A stretch of DNA of 64,000 bases, taken from Pithys albifrons albifrons (lineage: Eukaryota; Chordata; Aves; Passeriformes; Thamnophilidae). The stretch is from positions 15,273,001-15,337,000 of the forward strand of contig NC_092471.1 in the NCBI RefSeq assembly GCF_047495875.1, written 5' to 3'. The number at the start of each line of letters is the position of its first letter. Position 1 is the first letter of the stretch. The notes beneath the pieces were generated by a model. The model saw only the letters and a program-made list of their open reading frames with translations, ran no database searches and was not told the DNA's origin. The position numbers and the translations under genes were made by a program. Shown piece by piece: positions 35,701-47,440 of the stretch.

Positions 35701-38700
35701 CTGGTGGTTGTTTTCACTTTGGTTTGTTTTGTTTGGTTGGTTTTTTATTTCAATTTACCAGAAAATTAAATTAACTGCTGCAATAATATGCTTCTCTTTT
35801 TTCTTTTCACTGGGTGCACACCTGTGTTTCTCTCTGCAGTATGACCTAGAATCATCCTATTATTACACTACTAAAGGAAGTTTTGCTTTCTTAATCACCT
35901 ATGAAACATAGCACGCAACATAAGGTTGCCATCTATCTTTTACATGTTAGACAGTACAGTGGAGAGCTCTGAATTGGTCTAGTGAAGGTAAATTTGCCCA
36001 ACTAGGTCCAACACTCCGTGTAGTCTCTCAGCTCATTATTCACATGGGAATGAAGCTCAAACCTCTTTCAGATCCAGCAAGATTTTGTGGCTTTTTTCAC
36101 TGCATAGAAGGGGAAAAGTTGGACTTCTAGGAACAGTGTTCTGTTTCCCTCCTCAACCAGGACTCTGCAGTTGGCAGGATGACAAGCCCGAGCTGGCAGC
36201 CGCTGTGTGCTTGTGAGTTAGTCAAGGCATGTACATCACCACGGAAAGGGAGGAGTGCCCAGAACCTCAAACTGCCTTATCTTATAGGAAGTAAAGAGGA
36301 ATTACCTCAAAGTAAAATATCCGCAGAAAGAAAAACCTTCAGAATGAGTCAATAAAATGAACAGTAACAAATTGCTTTTACTGATTCAGCAGTTCTGTCT
36401 ATTTTCTAAATTCACTGAAGTATGCCACATTTGGGGGCTGCTTCTCACTTCAGTTCCAACCCAGGAATTCTTTCTAATACAGAAGTCAGACCTTCTTCCT
36501 GACTGTTATAATTCTCTCTGATGCTCAGTAACTTATTTAATTCTCTGAAACTGCTTGTCATTTTCAGCCTTCAATATAAATAGTAGCAGCAACTATTTTA
36601 TTTGTTTTGCTTGAAAAGACAAATCATGGAATATGTAATGTTGCTGATTTATCTTTTTTAATTAAAAATAAGAAACTTGGGATGCACTACAGGATTGAAA
36701 AATGTAAGTAATTTAATTTTTCCTACTGTTTCTGCTATTGCTGTTGCAGAGGTGTTCTTTCCAACCATCGGCTCTCATAACTAAATTTTAATATTAGTGA
36801 TATAATTAGAAGTCAGAGAAATGCAGCTGAAATACTTCATCTCTGGGAAAAGATAAGTAATGTGATTACATTGTATCTATGTATAATTATTAAGGAAATA
36901 GTTGAATGGTGTAAAACCAAGGACCAGAAAATTACCCAAAGTATCTCATTACACAGTATAATTTCTCCAGATGCCCACTTCAAAGTGCATAAAATGTTCA
37001 TTTTCCAGGTCTTAGAATAGGTTTCATATTCAGATTGCTATTAATTGAATAAACAAGATTAGCTGTGTTGCATCTTCAGTGTCTTTTCAATTTCATATGC
37101 AAACTTATTAATATACTCCCTTTCACTTCTTAAACTTGTGCTTTGTTGAATGAAGAGTCTTTTTTCATTACATCTTGTTTCTTTGCAATATGTCAGAGGA
37201 TTGCCAGTAAATCAGTGGCTGTAGTGCTTTTTGAAAACTTGGGCAGCATAAAAATGAAACCTTCGCACTTTAATAGAACTGGATGTAGGACATCTAAAAG
37301 ATCTTACAAGGTTTTATGCAAGAACTCCACCAAAAATTATATATGGATAACATAAGTAATGGGAAATATAAGGAAATATTACATAGGTTGCAAACAAATT
37401 AAAATACACTCTACATTCCTTAAAATGGAAACAATGACAGAGAAATAAATAGCTTTGCATTTCACAAACCTCTCCAGTTACAGGGAGGTTTATATTTATT
37501 AAATTTATACAAAATAAACAAATACTATAATCAATTATTTAAGAAAAACTATTGTTTTATAGCAAGTAGAGGGTGCATCAAAAGAAAAGAAAGGAAAAAT
37601 AAAATATTATCTATATAAAATATAACTGATAAATTGAAATTAAGGGGTCTCCTGTGGACATCACATGTTTTGCTCTGGGAAATGAGGAATAGCATGTAAA
37701 TAACAAAAAGAAAACTACAATTTTAAAAATCAGCCTTACCAAACACCAGACATGGAACAAAATGTTCCATTTTGAGGTTCTATTTTATACAATTCTTCAC
37801 AGTGACAAAAATCTATGACAGACTGCAAAATATTCCGATTACTTAAGTTTCTTGTGCCAAAAAGATGTTGTGAAACTGAACAGTCATGCACACATCAATA
37901 ATCACAGTATCCATGAGATTCTGGTGAGCCTATCTAATGTTAAAGATTTTGTGGTTTAAATTCACTCAGAGTGAATTATTTACATTTATTGTAATTAATG
38001 TATCTGTTTAATTCGTGGTTTTGGCAAAGGTTTCTTTAGTAAACTTGTGAATTTGGCTGTTCTGACATAACCATAACTCAAACAAAACACTAGAAGAAAA
38101 CCAGGCAACACATAAATAAATGTGTGGGGGAAGAATTTTCATCAGTTTGCAGGATGTTGACTTACAGGTTTGGTGCTCAGAATGGGACATTGAAATAGGA
38201 GATTTGACAATTCACTGAGATAAAAGGGCAATTCACAGGTCCTAGAATTACCTCCATTATAAAACACCACCCTGCTTATTTCTAAACATAATCTCTTCTT
38301 TAGGTTTCCTACCAACAAGAGAGGTATTTATGCCTTCCTGTAGGTAGATACTTCTCAGCTGAAAAAAGGGTAAAATATTACTGAGAGTTTCCTCATAAAC
38401 AGCTACAATTCTGGTAAATGAGTCTTATGGCTGTTGTGGAAAGCCCAATAATTCTAATAATTTTCCTATTACCAGTTGCTCCTTGCCTTCACACTACTTG
38501 GATGACTAACATTCACTTTTCAGTCTTCAGAAGTAACAGAGAGGAAAGATTCTATTGACAACTCACAGAAGTGAACATGGTAATAAATGTAGATTAATAT
38601 ATTAGCTAAAAGAAGAGCTCTGCCATTATTGATATGATACATTTTGTTAGTTTAAATGATAAGAGAGATACCATTCTGAGAGCACTCTGAGCATCCAGAA

Positions 38701-41700
38701 CATTAATAAGTACAGAGAGGAAGTTGCAGGGTTCTGACATTTTCATTTGTAACTGTATTTCCTGGGCTGACATTAGGATTTGTTCACACTCATTCAGAAT
38801 CTAATTTGAAAGCAGTCCTACTCTCAAGAAAGAGCAGCATAATCTACACAGCAGAAGTGGAAAATGGGGAATGTGGGATTTGAATTGATCTTGGACAAAC
38901 CTCGGGATGTCAGATATAACAATTGCCCTGACCTATTAAATGCTAAGCCTAAAGTTGATTTAAGCCAGAAAAATACAGAGTCAGTGAATATACAGACAGC
39001 ATTCCAATACAGAAAGAGGAAACAGGAAGTGTAAAACACCACCCTATTGAGCTGTGCTGGCAATTTTTGAGCAGAGTGGTAAATAAAAGAAGGTCAATAG
39101 ATGAGGATTTGTTTCATATTGCCAGGAATTTAAGATGGGATATACTGGAAACACAGCTGAGAGGGAAGTCATGGTTTGAAAACCAATGCCAGTACTCTCA
39201 AAGGTGACACTAAAATCAGCTCTCCTTATTGCTGTTGGCAGCATGGGAGCCTCTGTTATCTTTTCCTCACCCTTGGTAGCCTGTGTGTCTCCTTAATGAC
39301 AGAAAATCTTTTTCTAATGAGACCCCATCCATAACGATGCAATGCCAGTAGAAAATTTCCAGTTAACATCAGAAGGTTTCAGATCCAGCTCTGCCTGTAG
39401 AAAGGTTTTCCTACACTGAGTTTTCCAAAGTACGCCAAGACTCACTGTGATTATTCTTAATTTTGCCAAGGTTTCAGCTTCCTATAAGGGGCTCAAGCAA
39501 GCCTTGAAGCTAACTCCAACAGGCCAAATCCCCTTCCCGTTTGGAAGAGTAAGAAAAAAAAGCATGAACAGCTACAGCTGGTTTGCACCTCACATTCCAC
39601 TGATTGCAACAATTCCAACAGCTGAGGGAATCTATTCCCTTCATATCATGCTGCCACTTAGGGCACATGCATAATGTTTTCTTTTATTTTGGTTAATGCT
39701 TATTACTAATGTATGTAACATGTGGTAGCCTGTTATAAATTCAATTAAATGTTAATGTAAACATCTGCTTGACTTCACTTGTATACTGATATATCAGGCC
39801 AAGAACCAAAATTGTTACCCTCCCAGTTGCTTTTACATTATGTGCTCGACCAAGGAGAAAGAGACAAGAGAAAGGACTCTGTTAAATTGACACTGGGCAG
39901 CTAAACTGCTCTAAACCATTGACACTATAAAAGATATCTGTATCAAAGCAACAGAGATTAAAGGTACAACAGTTAAAACATTTCTTGCAGGGGTCAGGAG
40001 TACCAGTGACTATTAAAGCATAAATAAGGACCTCAAAGAGAGTGCAGCTGGAAATATCACAGCGTGGGGAAACAGGAGAAGGAAGCCACTTGTATGGGCA
40101 GGAATAGTTACACTCACTGGACATGTTGAACTTGTCAAAAAATGACATAATTCTCAGTCGCAATCACAAGTCACTCACAGAAAAATCACCCTGAGGAGCA
40201 GCATTTGAGAAAGGCAGATAAATAATATCTTCAACTGTTACAGCTCGTATAAGAAGAAATAGCTATGGCCAAACAAGCAACAGCAACCTTGGAATATGAA
40301 CCATTACTCAAATACAACCCTTAATTCAAGAAGAGCCAGGAATAATTAGAGAAAATATGCTCTGTTCTACATCATGCAAGAAAGCAATTATCACCTTCCT
40401 CTTAATGTAATTTCAAAGCTTGATTTCAGACAAACCATCTCCAAACTAAACAGAACTGTAGAAAGCAGAAAAATATTCCCATGTACTAGTCATAGAGAGA
40501 TGATAGGAATATCATTAGTCACATCAAACATGAGCCACCCACAAGTAACTGACATGCTGTAGAGCAAGAGTTCCCACTACATGGTGTAGTCTGTAAAAGC
40601 AATGAGTTGAAAATCAAATTACTAACAGATGCATACACAGTTTCTGTCTTACACAATCAGTGCACCTCTTCAGCTCTCATGGAGGCACCTCCCTTCTTTT
40701 AGGTGAGCAGCTGTAGGACACAGATGTGCAGTGCTCTCTAACAGTTCTAGGCTACATGATGCAACTGTCACAGGTCCTCATGCTGGTCTAGAGGCAGCTG
40801 AATACCCACATGACACTGCAAAGGATCCCTAATGCACCCCAGAAGCTTTACATCCACCAGCTTTGTAACACTGTGTTGAACTCTGAAGCTCCATAAGTCT
40901 CGATATCAAAAAGTCATGTGTGATGTTTGCTTCTCCCAAACACCTGAATAAGTGGCTGGAAGGTCTGGCAATAAAAGTCAGCTCAGAGGATCAATCTATT
41001 TTTTTCTCCTTCTCAAGTACTGTGCCTTTGATTGGGAGTCTCAATTAGACGTGGTGCCATGCAGTTCTACTAATTATTGTCCTGCCTAATTCATGTTAAG
41101 TCTGAAGGAAGTTAAGATTGGAGAGAAGCTGAATCAAAAGAGCCTATGAGTTGTCATGGGATTTGCTGACTTGTGGTCACTGCAGCATGTAGAGTAACAT
41201 AAAACTGGTCAGGATGGATGGTAAAGGTAAGGATCAGCAAACCAAAAAAAAAGCATTGTAGGTTTCATGTGTTATAAAATTTAGAACACTATTATAACTA
41301 TAGTAATTGTCTCACTCTTGGGAAGTGAAAATGGAGCATCAGTGGTCTCTAATGGTAATGCTATGGAGGTTGATGAAAATGGTGGAATGTCTTGAGGACT
41401 TGGAAGCTAATTGGATTAGTGCTTATATAATTAATAGGATTACTCTGACTCTGCACATTAATAGGATTTTTCCTTATCAATTCCAAGCTTAAATGTTATG
41501 AAACTGCCTGTCTCTATATACCTCCCCCAAGAACTGTGTGAATCATGACAGTAGCCAGTCTCATAATCATGAAGCAGTTTTTCTGAAAGCTCCCCTCTGA
41601 GTGTACTTATCTGGTGTTTGCAACATCTTCTCAATAAAGATATACCCTCAACCACATAAATGTTTTCCAATGTCTACACCTTCACCCCTTCCAAAATGAA

Positions 41701-42057
41701 TTTTCCAAGCACATACATACTTTACTGAAACACGGTTTCCTCTGAACTCATAATACCAAGTCCTCTCCCAAGACTGCATTTAAGATTACTCTTTTTCTTT
41801 TTTACTTTTTTTTTCTTCAACCAATTTCCAATTCATTAAGCTGCTCTACTTTTCTCTTTTCAGCAACTATTTAACTTGGATATTAACCTTTGTGGACCTT
41901 TCTGGCTGACCACAATATCTTAAACACTTTTCTTTCCTAGGTTGTCAGTAGCATTCTTAGAGAAATACAAAGGGGAAACTAATAATCCTTAGTATGGTAT
42001 CTTTGCTGCCATTTTTAGCTTTTGGCTCCCAGGAAGCCTTAAAATGAAAGCTCTGAT
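32781..42057. other. Long non-coding stretch, no gene recognised
   Basis: Open frames reach 171 codons (33532-34047 +), but that frame has no recognisable domain, is AT-biased and lysine/phenylalanine-rich in its second half, and overlaps unrelated frames on both strands (110 codons -, 33471-33803; 99 codons +). A T/G-rich run at about 35700-35750 is the only one of the A/C-type tracts found in the opposite orientation. At 37752-37770 ATGGAACA-AAA-TGTTCCAT forms a small perfect hairpin. No retroelement was identified. Confidence 0.6.
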
Positions 42058-42116
42058 AAAACAAACAAACAAACAAAAACAACAACAACAACCAAAAAAC
42101 CACAACCAAAACCAAC
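42058..42116. repeat. A/C-rich low-complexity tract
   Basis: (CAAA)n passing into (CAA)n and then ACCAAAA units, plus-strand A/C. Confidence 0.92.
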
Positions 42117-42964
42117 CTATGGTTTGGACAAAGTACAGTAAATCAGTGTAAATGAATTCAACTCAGTGCACGACTGCTTAGAGCACCTATTTAGGTGGCT
42201 ATTTGTACCAACCAAACAGATCCTTGACATGGTACAGTAACTAACTCTGCCTCTATTTCCTCAGCAGAACCATCATCTTCATGATAAAGGTTCATTATTT
42301 ACTATGGGAATTTGAAACTTAAGGATGAATTAACTCACAACTGCACAAAACCTGGAAAAGTTAAGGAAGGGTTAAGGTTGGGCTGCCACTCTTTCTGGTA
42401 AAAGGGAGGAGCAGAAATTATTTTTTAAAGGCTGCTTGACCCGAGCAATAGCATCACCACAGAAATTGAAGTTACTTTGCTGGCAGAGCTGAGTGGCACA
42501 GGAGAATATTTGTAATGCTTTGGTTGTGGCCTTAACAGTGGAAGGAATGTGATCCAGCAATTCAAACTGAATAAACAGTAGCTTAAGTTTGATTTGGTAT
42601 TTTCTTATTTGGCATAATTAGGCTCCAAACCTTATAATTAATGCTGTAGTTAAGATCCACTATGCACTGCCATGAACATTTCAGGTGACATTAATAAATG
42701 AACAGGCAAAAGGCCAACCTCAAGTCCTCAGAACAGCACAGTCCTTGGAGTTTTTCTGTATTAAGCCCCAATGAAGCATATATTTCAACTTAAGCATTTT
42801 TTCTGGGGGGTTTCTTGTGTCCCTTAGATTTCTCCATAGTATAATTTAAGACTTGAGTAAACAGCATGTACAAAGGTTTAGAGGCTGCTGCTTAGATTAG
42901 CAAAAGTTGAACAGGTGCCCAGGCTCACTTCAGCATGGGGTGTTTATATGCCTTGCACTGGGAT
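42117..42964. other. Non-coding unique sequence, nothing recognised
   Basis: No open frame is of interest and no repeat is recognised. Confidence 0.65.
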
Positions 42965-43084
42965 GAGGGGAGGGAAGGGGAGAGGGGAGGGGAGAGGGGA
43001 GAGGGGAGGGGAGAAGAGAGGGGAGAGGGGAGAGGGGAGGGGAGAGGGGAGGGGAGAGGAGAGGGGAGGGGAGAGGGGAGGAGA
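42965..43084. repeat. GGGGAGAGGGGAGGGGA purine minisatellite, G-quadruplex-prone
   Basis: About 120 bases are made only of G and A on the plus strand, with tandem GGGGAG and GGGGA units and a GAAGAGAG interruption near 43012. Many consecutive G4 runs separated by one to three bases fit G-quadruplex formation. The strand asymmetry also allows triplex DNA. Gly/Arg/Glu-rich (plus) and Pro/Ser-rich (minus) open frames across it are repeat artefacts. Confidence 0.98.
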
Positions 43085-43131
43085 ACCAAAACAAAGCCAA
43101 AAAAAAAAACCAAACCCCCAAGAAACCCCAA
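43085..43131. repeat. A/C-rich tract directly abutting the purine array
   Basis: A poly(A) core of ten or so bases is flanked by CCAAAAC and CCAAACCCCC units. It starts exactly where the GA array stops, so the two form one compound low-complexity locus. Confidence 0.9.
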
Positions 43132-43559
43132 ATGTATTCTTGGCAGTTTACAGTTGTTTTTTTTTCCTTTTGATGTACATTGTATTTCTGTAAATAAAAG
43201 TACTTTAAAATTCACTTATTCTTCTTTTCATGGGTTTCTGATTGCAAAATCTGACTTGAAAATTGAGTTTTCCAGTTTGTGTTTCAGTAGTAACTCAGTA
43301 TTGTTTCATGCATTTTTTCTACTGAGAAATTGAGTAGAACCACATTAAAGAATAACATGAGAAGATTAAAAGAAAAGAGAAAAAATGGTGTGATAACTGC
43401 CACTCACATAGATCAACCCTATGATTAATGTTACTCACAAGACTGAGTAGCAAGCTCATGAGGAAGACCTAACTTTATTTTTGTTTCTAACAATAATTTT
43501 GCACTGGTTTGGCAGCAAAGGCATGACAAAGTAACATGGATTTGTAAATCTGTATTATG
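43132..43559. other. Non-coding unique sequence, nothing recognised
   Basis: AT-rich, with no recognised feature. Confidence 0.65.
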
Positions 43560-43800
43560 GTTTAGCTAATTAAATCTGGGCCGGCATTAAACACAGATCG
43601 ATTACAAACAGTTATAAAAATACATATTTGATCTTGCATTAAAATGAAGGCTCCAAAATTTGAACCTCAAGTGCTAATTACATATTTCATCTCAATACAG
43701 GCTGCAAACAAAACACAGAATCGCCTGGAAAAAAATCCATGGCTTGTAAATTGGATTAATATTCTGGTTTCATTTCTATTACTTCTGGTGCTGCCTTTAT
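43560..43800. promoter_or_regulatory. Candidate conserved non-coding block with TAATTA and ATCGATT motifs
   Basis: TAATTA at 43567-43572 (homeodomain core) and ATCGATT at 43597-43603 (ONECUT/CUX-type site) lie 25 bp apart, followed by GCTAATTACAT near 43673 and GGATTAAT near 43753. The block is free of repeats and includes a GGCCGGC cluster, unusual in this AT-rich setting. It resembles developmental non-coding elements; this is inference. Confidence 0.27.
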
Positions 43801-44780
43801 CTATGGATAAAGGTGAAAATGTTTTGTAGCAGCAGTAAAATCTTTGGCAGAAAACTACCCTCACAATCATATCACAACTCATTGCCTCTTTCCTGGCAGA
43901 GTTCAGCTTTTGCCCAAGTTGCTGTTGAAACACTGAACCATTCAAAAGCACAAACCATTTGAGAATTTCACCAAATAATAGATTCAATTAACAAGAGAAA
44001 ACAATACATGAAATTCAATAGGGAAATTACTTGTTTCAAACTAGGTATTTGGAAAAGTTCTTTGGTCACTCCCTAAGGCAAATTCAGTACATAGTTTAAG
44101 AACCTCCACTGCTGATTTTTACATAATTACAACATACATCTTCTAAGTACCCCAGCTCACTGGTATAGTCACAAATTCTATGTTAAATAATCTACAGTTC
44201 TAATTATGCTGAAAAATAGGTGTGAAAATATTGCAGCTGAATCACTAGCAAACAGATGCCTCTCTTCAATTAAGATAATCTTATTTTAAGGAAAGAATAC
44301 TGACAGTGAACTGTCTGTCCTGGACTTAAGATCTGGGGAGTATCACCCCGTGATACACACTTGAGGTGAAAAGAAATTTCATACATTATTAATTTTTTAA
44401 AAAATAAATCTCTAAGTATTTGAGGAAAGTTGTCTTTTGAAATTTAAATAAACTTACTTTTCAGAGTTTCTTTGTTGTACAGAAGAGTTCCTGATCCTAG
44501 ATCTGTGCAGGAAGAAATGTTTTATTACTGGGAACCATTTTGAAGTGTTTTGATGTTGTAAATAGACATGAGAATAAGACCAGCAACACTGTAGAAATAA
44601 ATAAATGCAATGAAATATAAAATTCATGAAGATACTTAACACCTTCATTCCCCATATCATGTGGCATATCTGAATAATGTCTAGAAGTGGAAACATTTTT
44701 AAAATGACACTTCTACAAAATAACAAACATAACCTACAACATTCAGGTTTCATTTTTCTCCCTTGGCCTCTAAACAACAA
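43801..44780. other. Non-coding unique sequence, nothing recognised
   Basis: Minus-strand open frames of 106 and 134 codons (43667-43987, 44454-44858) carry no known domain. The second is Cys/Phe/Ile-rich and overlaps a degenerate repeat, so I do not call it a gene. Confidence 0.6.
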
Positions 44781-44843
44781 TACACAAAATATGCACAGTG
44801 GATACACGATATACACAACGATATACACACCAGATACACAGTG
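44781..44843. repeat. Degenerate GATATACACA repeat
   Basis: CGATATACACAA (44807-44818) and CGATATACACAC (44819-44830) form a 12-bp tandem pair, flanked by two GATACAC copies. Confidence 0.8.
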
Positions 44844-46846
44844 TATTCTTGCCATCACTTAAAATCAAACAGAGGATGTGTATGCTCAACACTTCTGAAA
44901 AAATTCTAAGAGAGCACAAATAAAAAGATTCCACTTCTGTTCTGTACTAATGACAATACCTCAAGTACAGGGGCACAGAGTTAAAAGCATCACAAGGACG
45001 CTGCTGCAGCTACAAACAATAAGATGTGCACTAAACCCATGACAAAACTGTAGACAAATTGTCTGCATATGGCAGAAAGGAAAGCTGGCAGAAAAATCCT
45101 TTAGTAATCCTTTTCTTAACCATCTCTCCCCTGATTTTGATCCTGTTCAAAGATTTATCCTTGGCACGGAGAAGTAGGTGGTGATTTGAAACTCTGCTGT
45201 GTTATTTGCCATAAGAAAAATGTAATTATTCCATTTTAGTTTTAATTGTCAGTTTGCCCCTTAGGCCTCCAAGATCACATGTTATTCTGAATTTCATAAC
45301 AGTTTTTACCACATAGACTCATATTACTTTTTTCCTTCAATTAAGTTCAACAGCATTTTAATTAACTTTTCAGAATGTAACATTTTTAAAATGCTACTTA
45401 CATTCCTAACTGGTCATTCTTACTTCAATAATGAACAACTGTCAGGTATGATATATTTTTGTTAACTTGTATTATTTTACTCTTTTCTTCAATAATGAAA
45501 ATGCCTTTCAAAATTCAAATTTCTATATTTTAATTCCTCTTGCAGAAGACACTGATGTAAATTTTGTTTCATGCCAGAGATATTTTCTGTGACTACTTCC
45601 AGGTGCAAAGAGAAAGCAAGCTCTTCAAAGAGAAAAACAATTGCACATACAGATTGTGTTCTGTGTCATTGCATAGGCTGTCTCAGCAGTTGTGTCTTTC
45701 CTTTCCTCATTTTCTTGTGTTCCCTACCCTGGAAGAATAGAGTGGCCTCAATTATACAGAATATTAAAGTTCCTTTGACATTTATGAATCATCTTTCTTT
45801 CCAAGCACTGAAGGTTGGTTATTAACCAGATCAGTTGCATTCAACACCATGTGATCAGTCTGTGATATACTTTGCTATAAAATTGCAAAACAAAGGATGA
45901 CACCCCAGCTCCCTGACACGTATGAGGTTTGGATCCTTGCACAGAAGTTTTTTTCTGCATGGGTACATTTTCCCATGTGCTGACACACCACTCAGATTTT
46001 AGTGGAAATCACCATGTCTGGAGATGAATAATAACCAACATTCCTGCTCCAAATCTCAATCATAAAAAGTTTTCTGTCCTGGAACCCTCATGATGAAGGC
46101 CAACCTTCAAGAATTTGCAACTTAGATGTGGTGGAACACAAATTTAGCATAAGATTTTCAAGGTTGTGATGTATTCAGAGTGTTAACTGCTTTGGAATGA
46201 CCCCAGGAATGCATTAGCCAAGAGTGCAAGATACACTGTGATTTGGCAGTGGAGCTAGAAAAGAAAATAATGGCAAACTCTGAGCTTCAACAAGCTGTAC
46301 CTGCTGAGAGGCCACAATCATCACTTCCAGGCAGACCACACTGCAACACAATCAGCTGCAGAAGAGGAGTGGGGTGGCTGCTGTTAACACATCTCCACCT
46401 CCTCATGAATTAATTCAATATACCAGTTGAGGCTTAGAAAACCCCAGGTTTCAATTTGTATAACCTGTGAACTCAAAAAGTGTGATTAAATATTTTCATT
46501 TGCAGCTATTTTCTGTGACAATTGCATTTCTCCCCTCCCTCTCCCCCCTCAATAGTTATAAGATTTTGAGCAGCACACATGTTAGTAGGAAATCCAGGTC
46601 TGCTTCAGATCAAATTGTGTTGGCTCATGAACTCTGGGGCATTTAAGCCAGTCTTATTTCTTGGGATTTTCATTTATGGAATCAAATTTTCTCACTTTCC
46701 TTAAAATGTCTTTCAACCTATCATTCCTCAAACTATATATGAACACCTGAGTTCACAAGTGCAGAACTACAGCTTGAGGATTTGTGGTATATTTACCTCA
46801 TCACAGGATAATGTTGCCAAGTGAGTCAGTAGGTTCAATACAACAT
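44844..46846. other. Non-coding unique sequence, nothing recognised
   Basis: No gene or repeat family is recognised. A pyrimidine-rich run lies at 46530-46550. Confidence 0.65.
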
Positions 46847-46892
46847 ATTCAAGGAGAACAACCAATCTTCTATTCAAGAACAACCAATCTAA
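46847..46892. repeat. Imperfect tandem duplication, about 22-25 bp unit
   Basis: ATTCAAGGAGAACAACCAAT and ATTCAAGAACAACCAAT lie in tandem. The copies differ by a small insertion/deletion next to the AAG. Both contain an inverted-CCAAT-like ACCAAT. Confidence 0.85.
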
Positions 46893-47139
46893 GCAGTGTT
46901 TTTACAAAGTAGAAACTAGTATTAATCATTAAAAAATAGAATATATGTTTAGTTTGGCCAAAACCATTTCATTCACAGTTACACCTGTTCAGTTCTCTTT
47001 TTTTTATCACTATAATCAACATCTACCAAATGTAGTAAACCAGAAACATCTGTCTCCTTCTCATGGTTGTTGATATCAACTACCTTTAAGAATGTGTTGA
47101 TTATGACCTTCAAAGGAAAAATTATAATTTATGTAGGTT

Positions 47140-47440
47140 TACTGGTGTTGGCTTTAAACCCCCTGCCTTTGCTGCCGAGGGGAGTGTTGCCATGGCAGCA
47201 CCAAAGTCAATGCAGGCCACGAAACCTGCCCAAGTTCAGGGATCTGGTGTCCTCTCTACTCTTGGTTGCCATGGCTGCACTTCTAGAAGTACCAGCTAAT
47301 TTAGCAAGTTATAATCTGACTCTATGCATCTGCAATCTGTGTTTTAAATTGCTCTGTAAAACTGATTCTGAGATTGTGAGGACAAATTCTGGGAAACAGT
47401 TGTGCCTGCTCTTCCCCAATGTTCCTAAATGAGATGCTGG
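47140..47440. promoter_or_regulatory. Candidate regulatory block with two RFX X-box-like palindromes
   Basis: GTTGCCATGGCAGC at 47186-47199 matches the palindromic RFX X-box (GTTGCCATGGCAAC) at all but one position. GTTGCCATGGCTGC at 47265-47278 matches with two differences. They lie 79 bp apart in the same direction. RFX factors bind such sites in ciliary-gene promoters and in neural enhancers. The block is GC-richer than its surroundings. A 121-codon frame (47067-47432 +) crosses it with a hydrophobic stretch but no recognised family, so a coding exon is not excluded. Confidence 0.35.

Noticed and set aside
42220..42290. MIR-like sequence around CTCTATTTCCTCAGCAGAACC
   Set aside because: Only one short sub-motif matches, and flanking MIR parts are absent.
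42915..43333. Gly/Arg/Glu-rich and Pro/Ser-rich frames on both strands
   Set aside because: They are translations of the GGGGA array, not RGG-type or proline-rich proteins.
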